A stretch of 64,000 bases of DNA from Rotaria socialis (lineage: Eukaryota; Rotifera; Eurotatoria; Philodinida; Philodinidae): assembly GCA_905331475.1 (NCBI GenBank), contig CAJNYU010003472.1:92034-156033 (forward strand), given 5' to 3'. Shown piece by piece: positions 1 through 14,100 of the stretch; the stretch's first letter is position 1, and each line of letters opens with the position of its first letter. The notes under the pieces were generated by a model. It ran no database searches and had not been told where the DNA came from. It saw nothing but the letters and a program-made list of their open reading frames with translations. The position numbers and the translations under genes were made by a program.

Positions 1-55
1 ACAAAATATTAAAAAAGGAGAAAAAAGAAAAGAAATGATAATGTATTTTTCAAGG

Positions 56-3000
56 TCACAAGCGAGTAGCACTAAGACCAGCAACAGTATTTGCCTGATT
101 CTTTGGCTGGTTCGACGAGTTTTTAGATTGTTTATCTAATAAGTCGGAGGCTTTTAGTCGAGAAGAATTTTCCTTGGGGTTTGTTGCTGCTGCATCTTCA
201 CTCATATGTTCACTTGATTTTCTATAGGAATTACTAACATCTGCTGTTGTTAAATCTCTTGGATGAAGATTAGGATCATTTCGATTCTTTGACGTTGATT
301 TAGGCAATGCTTGAGATGTTAGTTCAATATCATCACTACTTGCTGAACGACGCCATGGACGGACACGTTCAGCAGCGGTTGATGATTTATCTGATGAATA
401 GAAAACAGAAAGAAAACATTGTTTTCAAAATGAACTCTATTAAATAACAATAATAATTATCGTCATTTTTATTCTTACCACGCAAATTATTAGGAGTTAA
501 CACAATATCAGAATCATTTGATTTTGTTCTCGAATTTTGATTAGGTGTTAATTCTGTTTCTGAATAATCATGAATTGATGGCGTAGCTGTTAACGTTGGT
601 GATTGATTAGAATTAGCAGACGGTTTACTAATTGTGCTAATTGCATGCATTTGTTCTCGGGTAAGCCGTATGGGTACATATCGAAGATCCCGATGATGAG
701 ATAATTTTTCGAAACGACTATTGAGTTCATCCTCTACACCAGCTAGTTCGTCTTGATTTCGAAGATGCATAGTTGCCTATAAATATTCATTTTTTTTCTC
801 GATAGAAATATTCCTCCTATTCAGAGTGTTTATACGAAATTTGAATAAAACTGCCAACTCATAAAATCAATCGAGCCAATAGTATAAAGAAATCATTTTT
901 CTCTGCATGCTAATAGTCTAAATAGTGTTCGCTACTAATACAATATTCGATTATTTCTCTCGTGATATCGTCATATTCCAAGTTTAACGTTAATATTAAC
1001 CGATAGAAGTAGATTTTTATGCCCCCCCCCCCCCGCAAAAAAAAATACCCTTATACTATGCCTATTTAGTATATGAGAGTTCACATATGAGTATTAGTAA
1101 TGTTTGTTCGTTGTTATATCCTCCCGCCTTCAAACAACCTGACGGACTGTTGAAGTACTTAATGGAATAAACACTTGACAAACTTGTTTCTATAGTATTT
1201 TTTTCTGAAGCTGTCAGTATTATTATGGTTTTCGTTTTGATTACACTGATATTATTCAAAGAATTATGAAATATTGTGAAAAATTAAAATATTTCTTGTG
1301 ATATACTATATGAATAGAACTAAAGACTCGAACTTCATCTACGTTTTTTAACTGTTTCATGATTATTATCTTATATATTCAAGCATGTATTTCTGAGTAT
1401 TATTTGTACTTAAACAAATATTTATCTTAAATCACAACGTTTCTTTGCACTACCATCGATAGTATTGGCGATTTACATCTTCATTTCTAAATGCAACTTC
1501 AAAATAGGTATTCAATATGGATAGAAAACAATAATGCCATGGAATAGAGGCAATCATTTTTACCTACACGCATCATAGAACAAACAAGAGACGTACTCTA
1601 GACACTGAATAGTAGATCGATATTCAAGTGATTAGACCGTTCAGCTTTCTTTTTCTACATTCTTTTATAAATAATCTTAAACGTTTTTGGTATATAGATA
1701 TAGCATATGATAGAATATCTAGCAAAGAATATCAACAGTAAACAGCAATATACTTTACTGCACGGTGACTAGTCAAAAGCGTTTATTTAGTCGAGCACTC
1801 ATATAAATTCACTTACTCTTCGTCTTGCATGAGGAAGATTTGAATCAAGAAAACGATGCATTTTTGCATCGTCACGTTGATGGTCAGTTCCCTGGCTTTC
1901 GAATAACATTAAATCGGGCACTGTTCGTTGAGGTGAACTGCAAATGAAAATGAAATGAACCATTGAAAAATGAAATAAACCATTGAGCAAACTTTGGAGT
2001 GGCAATGTCTGAAAAATGTCTGGCTCTTCGTTCTGGCCTAAAAGCGTTTTCCGATGGTAACTGCTGCATAGCTGTTGAAGATGAATTTGGTATAAGACCT
2101 TTCGATGTATCGTGAACTCGCATAGCTGACCGTACATTAATACTTTTAAATTCTTTTAGTAATTTAATATCCACTGTTTGTTCTGGCTTTTCACGTAATA
2201 AAAAGCGTTTAAAATAATTTCGGTCAAGATTTCGACATCTGAAAAAAAAATATCATATTAAACACATCGTTTTTCGAGTTATATTTTCATGTGATTTACT
2301 TATCACGTAGTGAATTATTTCCACCGCTGCCAGAAATTTCCTCTAAACAAGTCATAACATGATCCATCATCTTTAAAAAACAACAAAGTAGACGAAAGAA
2401 ATCAATCAAGTATATCTAATTTACACGACTTGTTAATTTAGCTGACATCGTTGGTTCTTCGACTTGTTTTCGTCTTACATTAAGAAGTTTCACAAGTGGA
2501 CCAATAGTAATACCCTACGTAGAAAATATGAGAAAATCTTTATAAAAAAAAGTAAGCTGTAGTTTTTGTTTTAAATTTTACTTGTAGAAAAACAGTAAAA
2601 AACACTACGGCTATTGTTGCTGTAACAAATTCTTTTTTTCGTTCAATCTTTGTTTCATCCAGAACAAGTGCAAGCGCAAATGCAATAGCGCCACGTAAGC
2701 CACCATATGACATAATCAACATATCAATACGTGTTAATTCAAGTAAACGCCAACAATTAGCTATATTAGCAAAGATTATAACGCCTAGAAAACAGAAACG
2801 AAATAGAAAAGTCAATCTATCATATTTTATATTCATACCAATAACTCGATAGAGAAGACAGAGAAATAATGTCATTAGAACAAAGCCCGTATTCCACGAA
2901 TGATTATCACTAACTGTTGATAAACCCATAAACATAAATATAATAGTTTCCATGATAGAAGATAACATTTTAATAACATATTCTGTGGTTGCATCGGATT

Positions 3001-5280
3001 TCTTTGAAATATTAAATGGTATATATTGTTTCATTACCATACCGCAAAAAGTTAAACTAAAAATTTTATAGAAGAATTTTATTTCCTAAATAGAATATGA
3101 TCGACTTACGCTAAAATACCAGATACTGAAAGCATTTCTGATGTAAGATAAGATAAATATGCATAGACAAGAATAATCAATGGCTCCAATACAGGTGTGT
3201 GTTCAGTGAATTTCGTTGTAAAACATCCAATCACTCCAAATACAATTCCAAGTAGAACACCACCAAGAGCAACGACAAAAAACGATAGAAAACCCAAAAC
3301 AATATCCATTACAATTAAATTGTCTTGGCCGATTTTAGCAAATGAATCAAACATACGATATAGAACAACTGAAACAGCATCATTGAGTAACGATTCACCA
3401 AAGACAACAATATACAACATATCATTAACGTGTATTTCAGTAAATGTTGCTAGTACAGCTACAGGATCAACAGCTGATATGAGTGCCGCAAAAACAAGAC
3501 AAGGTAGCATTTCAAATTTAGTACCACCGTAGATTGGTGTAAATTGAAAACCCCACAATGTAAGACCAATACATATTGTATTAAATAAAGTATTGACTAT
3601 AGCTAATAATAATATTGTACCAAGATTGTCAAAAAATGGACGGTTAGGCATAAAATAGCCAGCTTCAAAAATAATGGGCTATAGGAGAGAATAAGATCAA
3701 ATCAGATATAAAAATTATGATCAAGGAAATAACTTTCTACAACGAAAATTTTTATAAGATAGAGTCAGAATATTGACAAATTGATTCGGTTTTCGATGGT
3801 GACTTCAACCATATTATCAGTCTCGTTTCGTATCGTATTTTTCTCCGGGAAATAGATTAAATATTAGTGGAAATTTCTGTTCTAGAAATGCTATTTAAAA
3901 TTCGCGACTCGATGTTTCGTTCGAACAAGTGTGATGATCTATAACAAAAAAAGTGCTTGAAACGAAGTGTATATTTTCAAAAAATAATCGGGATCTATTA
4001 GAAAATACCCATTTGAATTTCCACAGGAAAAATACTATATGAGTTGAGACTAGTAACAAATTTGAAACCAGTACTGACATCTGAGTCGGCGTATCAATTT
4101 TGCCAGTTTTTTTAATTTCAATCGAAACAGTCTTAGTCGTCAATTTCTGCCTATTTAAGATCACTACAATGGACTTGATAGGTTCATATAACTGCCATTA
4201 AAATCCCAGAAAGATACACGAGAAATTCCCGTCGTTAGATAGATCATCTAAATATTGATTCTTGCTCGATTCATACTATCGTTTGACTGTAGAATACTCA
4301 TAACATGCTTTGACGCGCAGATGGTTAAAAAGAACGTCTGTTGTTAATATGATTATTCATGACGAAGATTCTAATTTCTTTCTATATTTGTTGAATTAAC
4401 TACTTCAAGAAAAAACCCGAGATATCATTATGAGAATCATACATTAAAATTAACTGCAGCCGATCGATAGAGGTCTCTCTAATATTTTGATACACCGTTG
4501 ATATTTTCAATTTTTTCTAAGTTTCAAGTCTAGTTAAAGGCTCGTACACATATCTATTCTAAAGATCTCGAACTAGACAAACATAAATTCAATTATTTTT
4601 GTTGCATCAGTTCTGCATCTACTAAAAACCCACGTGCTTATAAATACAAGAGAATATTCTTTCCACTCATGGTATCATTCTGTTGCAATGATTGACAAAT
4701 TGACGTTTTCAAGTTCTCTTCTCTAAAGTAGATTCTTACTCAATCTTATCTTATCGATATGGATTTATGATTCAACCCGAGAGTTCTTCTTTTTCTCAAG
4801 ACATAATTTCGAAAACACACGGTTATGCCTATACTATATAAAACAAAACAAAAATATTAATTTTTTTCTTACTGGTAGAAGAAACAAAAAGAATGTATTA
4901 CTATCGAGTACATAAGCTTTTTGTTCTGCTAAATGAGTGCCATAAAGTAGGCCGCCAACAATAAGACCAAGAATAATTAGAAGACAACTTTCAGGAAACT
5001 TCTCAGTTAAACGATGTGATAAATGAAAACCTACGAGTAATCATAATGACGTTCGCTTGAAAATAAACTATCGATACTTACCAACTTTAGCTAATGAACC
5101 AAGTAAAATCCATAATGTAATAGAGTAGACATCAGCTACATGATCAAAATTAAATTCGGCAACATGAAAACGCGCTTGTTTAGCCTCTTTATGTTGATAT
5201 GTTTGTTCTATACAACAATATTTGTGAATAAGTAAACCAAGTATGACTATAAGAATAATGTGCTTATTATCCTGATACAT
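56..5280 (-). CDS. Na+/H+ exchanger, plasma-membrane (SLC9A/NHE) type
   Basis: Exons (complement): 5082-5280, 4873-5030, 3110-3678, 2839-3056, 2582-2784, 2425-2514, 2300-2370, 1981-2238, 1817-1937, 479-776, 56-390; sum 2520 nt, 839 aa, in frame throughout and close to NHE1/NHE3 length. It would exchange Na+ for H+ across the plasma membrane. Family signatures seen: PPIIFEAGYF (about residue 119), the ion-site motif GESLLNDAVSVVLY (about 212) and YGGLRGAIAFALA (about 418), within a multi-pass hydrophobic region covering about residues 65-450. A hydrophobic N-terminus could be a signal peptide. The C-terminal 380 residues are hydrophilic, Ser-rich and probably cytosolic and regulatory. Intron 2785-2838 is 54 nt, stop-free and a multiple of three, so retention would add 18 residues. 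Two introns exceed 1 kb (777-1816, 3679-4872) and I see no other gene in them. Family sure; orthology within NHE1-5 not assigned. Confidence 0.93.
1022..1034. repeat. poly-C tract in an exchanger intron
   Basis: Run of 13 C in an AT-rich intron of the Na+/H+ exchanger gene (G-run on the transcribed sense strand). It may be length-variable. No function is visible. Confidence 0.6.
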
Positions 5281-6350
5281 TATTTTAATACAATATTGAA
5301 CTGAACATGAAGAAGAGTTCTAATATATTGAACAACGCTTTTTGATTGATTTCAAAATCAAGCCTAAAAATCAGAATAAAGAAATACGAGTGTTAAATGG
5401 AGAATTGTTGCCGTTTGCTAAGCAGAACTTTCTATGTTACACAATCCATCATACACTAACAACGAAATCTCGAAATGAAAAATACAACAAAAGAGAAAAT
5501 GTTGGTGATAAAGATCATAAATGACTTTCCTTCTACACAGGTATACATAGAAATGATACCCTTTTAGAACGAGACACGATATAATGATAATGGCAATAGT
5601 AGATTTTTATTTTGCCCTTTTCTTTTCTTCATCAACAGAATCATAAAATCAAATAGATATGGATACACATCAGTAGCATGTATTTTCTTCTTAGTTTTCA
5701 GAAACACAACATGTGCATAGATGAATTCAATACAAGAATCATATTCCAAGCAAACAATTGATATTCAAACCATACCATTTACATATTGCTGGCGTTATTT
5801 CTCGAAAGGCTTCACTTGTACATGAACAAGTACAAAACAAAAAATTTATTTGATCTTTTTCTCGTTTTGTTTGCGCAACAAAAATTTGAGCACGTGCAGC
5901 TATATCAATGATAACACTTGGAAAGTAGAAGTACGGAAATTAAACAGAAAAAAGATCATCTAGTGAAGAAAATCATAAGCTGCAATGGTGTAAGACATTC
6001 ATTGAGGTGAACAAATTTTCTTTCCGTTTATTAAGAACCATATAACGCCCATTTTCATGCGTAATCTATGCACGCATCGATGCAAACAAAAAAAAGAATC
6101 TTTATGTTTTTCACCTTTTATTTTATTCTTCTTCTCAACCTTGTAGAGATGTATCGCACAATCGATGTACTTCAAATGTCCAAATAATTATCATATGCCC
6201 TTAGACTAAAAACCATAATGATTTGCACGACAATGTTAGATATTTATTTGTTTTTCACTTTGAAAAAAAACTTATTCAATGGAAAAAATCGATAATATAA
6301 ATAATAAATGAGAATGTGAATAACAACAACAACAACAACGATAAAAAAAT
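5281..6350. other. Intergenic region between exchanger start and SEC63 end
   Basis: About 1.07 kb between two minus-strand genes. It should contain the exchanger promoter and the SEC63 3' UTR. The only protein-like stretch is an open minus-strand segment at about 5756-5960, described under findings. No RNA gene or repeat was recognised. Confidence 0.5.
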
Positions 6351-9300
6351 CTATTCCTCGTCACTTTCACTTTCGGTGGCGAATTCTTCATCTTCTGCTT
6401 TATTATTTGTTGCTCCTTCTTCATCGCTAAAATCCCATTGAGGATGATTGTCGGTCATTTCTTTTGCCGCTTGAACATCGAACTAAAATATTATTAAAAG
6501 AAAGACAAAGTAAGGGATTACGAGTCATTTTTTTATTTTTCGTAAACTTACTGCAAGATTTTCCATAACATCAACATCGAAATATGAATCGGATCTTAAT
6601 ATAACTGAATAAACATAATGACCAGGTATTTTTGGTGCAGAAAATTTTATTTCGATTTCTTCTTTATCTTTTAATGTGCATAGATAGACAGGTGCACTAA
6701 TTAATGAAAAATGTTTCTTATCGGCGACGTATAACCACCAACATTCTTGTTTAATCTAAATATGAAAATGAAAATAGATTATCTACTATGTTCATCATTG
6801 AACATACTTCAGGATAGAATGGACAAAAGACTCGATGACTAATTTTAGCTTTTGTTTCCAATGTTTCACGTTTACGTTGTTGTTGTTGAAATCGCTCGAG
6901 AAACGTATCTTCGTCATTGTCGGAGTTTTTTCGTGATTTCTTTAAATTTGTCGAAGGAATTTCTTCTTCATTATTATCATTTTCACTATTATTCGTTTCG
7001 TCTTTGGATGGTTCATGACGTTGACGTAAAGTTGATGGAGAGTCTAAAGACAAAAATGCAACGAATTTATTGAGTCTTCTTTCAACTTACCATCAGAATG
7101 TTTCGATGAATCATCATCTAAATAAGTGAAATAAAAAGAAATTAATTTAAAAATTGAACTACTCTTCTATTATCTAAGAAAGAACTCTGTCAAGGCGGAG
7201 TTTAAAATCTATGGACATAAGAATTTTGCTATTAGAAGGATAACTTATAAATAAAAATTTGAATAGTAAACAAAATCGATTCAATACGTACCACTTGAAT
7301 CTTTATCTACTGGTTTCGATTGATTTTTATTGCCAGTAGTGGTCGTAGTAGTAGTAGATGCCGTTGTTGTTACTTGTTTATTCGATGGATTATGACTCGT
7401 TTTTGTTGCGGGTGCGTGTCCTTTCTTTTTTGTCTTTTTCTTTTTATCTGATTTATTGTTCCAACCTTTTGTTGCGTTCGATGCGGTTGCAGCTGCTTTA
7501 GAAGTTTCATTAGTCTAATCGAAGAAAAATAATCGTTTTAATTGTATATAAAAGATTTTTTTTTGTGTGCAACCTTCTCTCGATTTTCTTTATCGTCTGC
7601 TTGCTCTTCATTTACTTCATAATCAATAGTATTCATCGCAGCCAATGTATTTGATCCAAGCTCTTTGTTAAATACGGTTGACATATTTTCACGTTGTAAA
7701 TGTATTGTTAATGTAACAACGGCACCTGTTGTTATTATATGTTCATCTTCGTCATCAAATACTAAATGGAAAAAAAGTTGGATAATAGTTAAATATGATT
7801 ATGGATTTTTCGTTTTCAGCTAAGATTAAAATACCTCCACATGATACAGTCATTGTTATATGTGGATAAATCGAAAGAACATTCATGATATCATCATACT
7901 GTTCATCTGTAATACTACGTAACATGGAACGACGTTCTTCATCGTTCATGGCTGCGAATTGTCGTATTGATTTAATGGTTCGCTAAAATAAAAATAGAAG
8001 AGCTAATTTTTCAGCAATAAAATATGAATATGAGAGTGATTGTCAACATTTTCGCTTCATAGGAGTAAGCAATAGGAGGGGGTGAATACTGATTTGTGGA
8101 TACATTTGTTACACAGTATGCTATGCAATATGAAGAAGATGGGTCAGTTAAGATTTCAATAGTTTGACACTGAGCGTTATCGAACATGTGATAGCGAAGT
8201 TGGAACAGAGTGTTTCTATGGGCTTCTATCGAACAACATAACGATTGAACTATGGCACTCGTGTGATAAACATTAACTTGAAGTGGGCGCGGTAACCAGT
8301 CCATCTTCAGTAGTGCGGCCGCGTCGTAGATAGAGTGTTGCTAATTTTTATGCAGTGACAAAAAGAAGTGTAAAATGGTTAAATAAGAATTTAGTAAAAG
8401 GCAGAAATAATTATTTACTAGTAGTTTAGGGCAATTTGTGGATCACATTGGATTAGTGAAGAATTATTTAAGGACTTAATGCAAACAATTAGAAGATGAG
8501 TTGATAGATTCCAAACAATTGTAGTCGAAAGCTTACCATCGATAAATAAAGTGAATAGATATGAAGTGATCGAACAATCAAAAGCATCACTCTAACTGGA
8601 AATTCGATTTCAAATATTGAGGCGTGTCTATAGAAGTTTTGTATAAATCATATTCATATATATTACTCAAACAAAAATAGAACATGACGAAATATACTTT
8701 CTATTCTAGATTTTATCTTCGAAAGTTAAATTTACGTTTATTCAGAAGAGAAGAAAAAATACGATAATTCTCAACATGCTGAAACTTATGATCGATTAGA
8801 CAAAATTCTGCATAGGTTCGTACAGAATGAGAGAGATTAAATTTCGTACCTTTTTTGTTTCAAAAAATCTTAGCTGACTCTCAGTTATGTGTGGTAATTG
8901 AAGTAGAGGACTTTTCAAATTCCCTAATGCTTGTATGATCATTGGCGACAGTTTCATTGTATTTTCAATTGTATCAAGACGTGGCGGATTTTTCACTAAG
9001 AAAAAAAAAGACAGAATTTTTTTTTCTTCTTCTTTGAAATCGAAACTTCTTACATCTTCCAACATGTCCCAAAGCAACAAGTTGAGCTTCAATATTAATC
9101 ATTTCATTGATTAAATATGGAGATTTCTTCACAATATATCGCTTATCTAAGAAGAAAATTATAATAAATAAATCTTGGAAAAGAAATTTTTTCTTTACCT
9201 TTATCAAGATCATCACTTAACGTCGTAAGTCGTGCAAGATGAGCATGAAGAAGTGTACGTGATTTTAAGCAATAAGGTAATTGAAATGGTCTTTCTTTTG

Positions 9301-10930
9301 TTTTTTCTTGAACATCGGGTAATTCTCGAAATAGCTAAATATGAAATCACTTCTATATACACACACCAATCATTTCTATTTGAAAAACAAACCTTTGGCA
9401 ATTCAACATTATCACTTAATCGATCGACAATAAGAGGATTACGATTTCGATCGAACTCTCTTGATGCACTAAGAATCATTATTGCGCCTAGAAAAAGATC
9501 AGCGGAATGAACGGAAAAAGAATTTTACACTGGTACGTCGGTATACTCAGAGTTTCTTTTGCATCAAAAGAAATATCAGAGGATTGACAGATATAGAAAC
9601 TAAATCATCATTGTATACCGTCAGGTAGGTTAGAACATGGGTACATTCAAATCTCATACAACTATTTCCACTCGGTTAACTTACGTTTCACAATTATCGA
9701 CGCTGTTTTGCTTAAAAATATCCAATAAAGTTGAGTCGTATCAATTAAAATTTGATCACCCGAATAACGAGCAGATTTTTGCCACCAAACGCACTTTCAA
9801 TGAAAATATTTATAAAAAAGAAAAATCTACTATCATTATTAGCTTACAATAATAACAGGAAGAACGATCATAAAGATACCAGCATAAACCAAAAGAACGA
9901 ATATAGAATTTTGATGATCAACTAACCATTTTGGTAGAGCAATGCCAAAATGAGTCACTAATGATTTTCAGAGAGAAATTTCTATTTTATTTTTTGTTCA
10001 AATCATAAAACAAACCTCCTGGTCCATCAGGATTTCCATATTTTCGCCAATTTTCTTTTGCTTCTTCATCAGTTAACGTTTTATATGCTTTAGCTATTTC
10101 TTTCTAAAAAATGAAAATTATTATTTTTCTCGAGAATTGTTTGTTTCGGTTATTTCACTTACAAACATTTCTGCATCTCCACCACGATCTGGATGATGTT
10201 TTTTACTCAGATCACGATAAGCGCGTTTTATTTCAGGAAGAGTAGCTTCCTAATAAAAGACAACGATTTTATTTTTCTAGGAATATTCAACAACAATAAG
10301 CACGTACTGGATCGATACCCAACATTGAAAATGGATCGTACTCCTTATGTTCGGTTTCAATTAATGATACTCGATAAGCAAGAGTTAATAAAATAACCCA
10401 TGCTAACACTAAGCCAATTTTACTACAATAAAGAGAGAAAAAATAGTGTCATATACAGTACAACAAAAGTCTAAAACAAACGGAAGAAAATTAGGTCTAG
10501 GTCATCATTGAGATATGACATACCTTTCTCATTCGTCTAGTACGTACAAAGATTTGAAACATACAAATGAATATCTTACGTTATTATGGCGCGTCGTCTT
10601 CGATTGGGTTCATTTGCATGAAACAATTGATGCTTTTGTCGACAAGTAGGAAAATTAGATGTATCTTCAGGATGTGGTGCACTTTCTATACATAATAAAA
10701 GAAATGAAATCTTCGTTACTCTTGTTGTTTCCTGTAAAATGTACTTCTTTTTTCTGTCTTAGGCCATAACCAATAGGTTGCTGGTATGAGAATTAATGCG
10801 TAGACAGCGAGAACAAAATAATAAAACTTTCCACCACTTTCATCGTACTAGAAATTCAATAGAAATCTTTTACAAAAACCAAATCTAGGAAAGGTATGAT
10901 TTCACTGACTTCAAATTTCATTCCAGCCAT
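6351..10930 (-). CDS. SEC63: Translocation protein SEC63 homologue
   Basis: Exons (complement): 10910-10930, 10745-10847, 10580-10685, 10308-10422, 10163-10249, 10016-10103, 9848-9957, 9685-9793, 9393-9487, 9199-9334, 9054-9146, 8850-8995, 7835-7982, 7574-7761, 7292-7514, 7091-7117, 6808-7043, 6552-6755, 6351-6482; 2367 nt, 788 aa (human about 760). An ER-membrane J-protein that recruits BiP to the Sec61 translocon. The start MAGMKFE matches the family N-terminus. There are three hydrophobic segments (about 14-34, 77-95, 190-210), a lumenal J domain with HPD at about 134-136 (KKHHPDRGG), then the Sec63/Brl region (LKSPLLQLPHI is well conserved), a Lys-rich low-complexity linker, a WWLY-containing beta domain and an acidic tail ending SDEE. 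The first coding exon is 21 nt and another exon is 27 nt. The 867-nt intron at 7983-8849 holds no recognisable gene. Confidence 0.96.
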
Positions 10931-11187
10931 AACTATTCAATTTTTATTAATTAATTCATCTGAAATAAAATAAATAAATTTATTTATATTAAATAGAACT
11001 AAAAAGAAAATTATGAGAAGAAAGAGATCATCCTCCCATTCTTAGAAATAAAAATTAAAAAAATGAGAAAAGAGAAAAAAAGGAAAGATCATCACATTGA
11101 GTATTGGACGCGGAATTCAAAGCGAAAAATTAGCACGAAATAAAAATCGATGGGTTCTACTGTATTTTGAATTGAAAATTTTGTTTT

Positions 11188-14100
11188 TTAACGATGTTTT
11201 TCAAGCGATTGAAGAACATATTTTGAACTAATTTTTTTGTGATGCTTTTTCAAATATTCTCGACCTCCATTCTTAAGCCATTCTTGTTCAAAATCATTTT
11301 CTAGTATTTCAGCACCCTTTTTCGCAGGTAAGCCTGTTTCATCTAAACTTAATTCACACATATTCATATCATCGATACCTATTGACACAAGAAAAAAACA
11401 GCTTGAACTAATTTTAATAAAAAAAAAAAAAGAAAATTAACCTGAAACGAGTAAAACGGGCTTTTTGTTCGGATGAATTTCCATTTGACGAGCAATCCAT
11501 TTATCTAGAGAATGTTTTTAAATTTTATTTTAACAGACAAAAACAAATTGTTATATCATTGTTTTTACCATCGAAATGAGCATACCACCAGCCAGTCTTT
11601 TTTTGATCACTGGCATCACTACTTCGTTCATTGGGGCGAAGAAATGGAATGCGAAAGAAACGCTGTTCGCTAGCTTTACCACTACCGCCGCCTTTAGAAT
11701 TAGAAGATGCTGTCGCTCCTTGCCCACCTTTTTTCGACGCACTGCTTGCCGATGACACAGACACAGCTAGAATCATAATAATAATAGTATTGTAAGTTTT
11801 TATTTTTTAAAAATCATTCATAATCTTTTGCTTTCGATAGCGAAACATTTCATCTCCAATCTCTCTTATACATATCAATTCTATCCAAATGCGTCAGTCA
11901 AGTCTTACTGGCATCTATTTCGATATAGATTTTAATTTACCATTATTTAAAATAGCCTGCGGTGCTCGATCTTCATCCAACTCATCATCTTTATCATCGA
12001 CCGCCGATAGATTTTTTCCTTTTCGATTTTTTAATTTCCACGCATGATAAACCTTCAAGCGTCGATGAAATTCTTCACGGCATGCATCAAGTAAGTCGAG
12101 ATCTAAAACATCAATAAATAAAATTACGTTTATTCTTCTTTCTTTTCTGTAGACATTTTACCACACGATGTATTAATTAGATCACGTAGTTGTGCATAAG
12201 TATGTCCCCGTAAATCATATTTTGGATTGATATTCGAACGAGATTTGCGTTGTAAATGTGGTAAATCAGCTTCACTACCTGTTTCTAAAGCAATACGTCG
12301 TGCTAAGTCATAATCACGCCGTTCACGTTCGTTCATTTCTGATAGAAAAGCTTCTTCCGCCAGTTCCTGCTCTTGAAGTTCTTTCTGAAAATAAAGTCAG
12401 TCATCATTTGAATTTGTTATATTGAAAATATTTCATTCTTACTCGACGGCGAGATTCTTCAGCATTTACTTTACCCATCAGTCTTTCTTGTTCCGCTCGC
12501 CGTTGTTCTATAGCTGAACGCCTTTTAATTATAAGTACATGAAAATAAAAAGAACACTGGAAGCAATATCAGAATCTTACTGTCGAAATTCGTCTTTTTC
12601 TTGTTCGAAACGTTTATCTTCATCAGATTTTATAAGTTTTTCATTTTCTAATGCACCCTAAAACAAAATCCACCAATATTCGTTATTATGAAACTGAGAA
12701 CTATTAAGTATACTACCTGAATCTTTTTCAAACGTTCTTGTTCATCTTTCATTTCTTGTTCAGCAGCTACTTGTTTTAATCGGCGAAATTCTCGATCAAT
12801 GGAAGCCACAAGATCATTATATGCATTATCAATTTGTGTTGCGGTCATGTGAGTGTTCTAGATAGAATATAGCATGTAGACAATTTTCGAAAATATAATT
12901 GCTTAGAAACAAATCCTACGAAATCTACGTGCCAAAAACTTTTGAGAAACTCGCTACTCTTTCGAAAGCAAGCTTTTTTTCTGTATAAAACTTACTGCAA
13001 TTTCATGAATTAATTGATCGATAGACTGTTTCAATTGATGTATTTGTTGATAAACTTGTTCTTTATTCGTTTTCATTTGACTAGCAATCTTTTCCATTGC
13101 TGCTACTTGTTCATGTAATGCTTTAGCTTTAACCAAACCTCGAATTCTACGAAGAGAAAAAACTTAATAATCATGTTTGTTTGTTTTTTTTGAAATACTA
13201 AATATAGCATTACCTTGGTGCATAACGTTTGTAAACTAAATGCATGCGAGTATGTCGTTGAATGTCAATTAAACATTTACGTCGATAAAGAATTTTATTT
13301 TTGACTAAAATTAATCAATGCGAATAATTTTTTATTACACAATAAGAAACTTACGTTTAATGACAGATAAAGCACACCATTGAGCTGTTTTCCAACGTGT
13401 CCATAGAAGCCATTTTTTAACCTTGGATATGAGCACAGCTAGATTTTGCGGATCTGATTTCATTAGTTCATCGAATTCAGCAAATTTTCCAGGACGAAAA
13501 AAAACTTTTGTTAAGCCAAATTTAAAATCTGCATCACGAAGATTCAATGCTTTAAATAAAGCTTTACAGAAAAGACGTGGCTCAAGTCGAGCTAATTCAG
13601 CTGGTAGATATTTTTTATACATTGAATATAATTCAGAGAATTGTGTACGCGATGGAAAACCTTGTTGCATTAAAGCTAATACTGATACCATGCCTATTTA
13701 GAGAAAAAAGAATCAATCTTACTCAAATGACTTCTGCTTTTTGTTGCTTACCACTGCACTGCAATTGACTTAAAATTTGACCACCTTCAAATAGATTTGC
13801 TACCATTTTCAGATTTGGTTTAATACAACGAATGAAACTAATGCCCTATAATTTAACAAAAAAAAGATGATTTCTAGATAAAATGTTTTAATATGAGAAA
13901 GAAGCAGATAGATTTTTGTATTCTAACGAACTAATGACACATTCAATAGTCTAAAGGGCTTCCCGGTGGATGATAACAGTTCTAACTCGAATTAAAATTA
14001 TAGTGTGGTACAGTATTATTGAGCTGCGAAAACAGTAAGTAGTCCGAGACAGATAGATGTTGTTGACTTTTCTAGATCGATTCTATGACTAGTGTTATCG

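Noticed and set aside
11188-11766. Separate small secreted or chaperone-like gene between SEC63 and myosin VI
   Set aside because: The three exons join in phase to the myosin VI tail and contain its conserved RFFRIPF, WWYAHFD and CELSLDETG segments, so they are the cargo-binding end of myosin VI.
12130-12161. Stop codon after the NTSC segment as the end of myosin VI
   Set aside because: A GTAAAATG donor directly after that segment splices in phase to the next exon ([16 protein letters not shown]), as in other myosin VI proteins.
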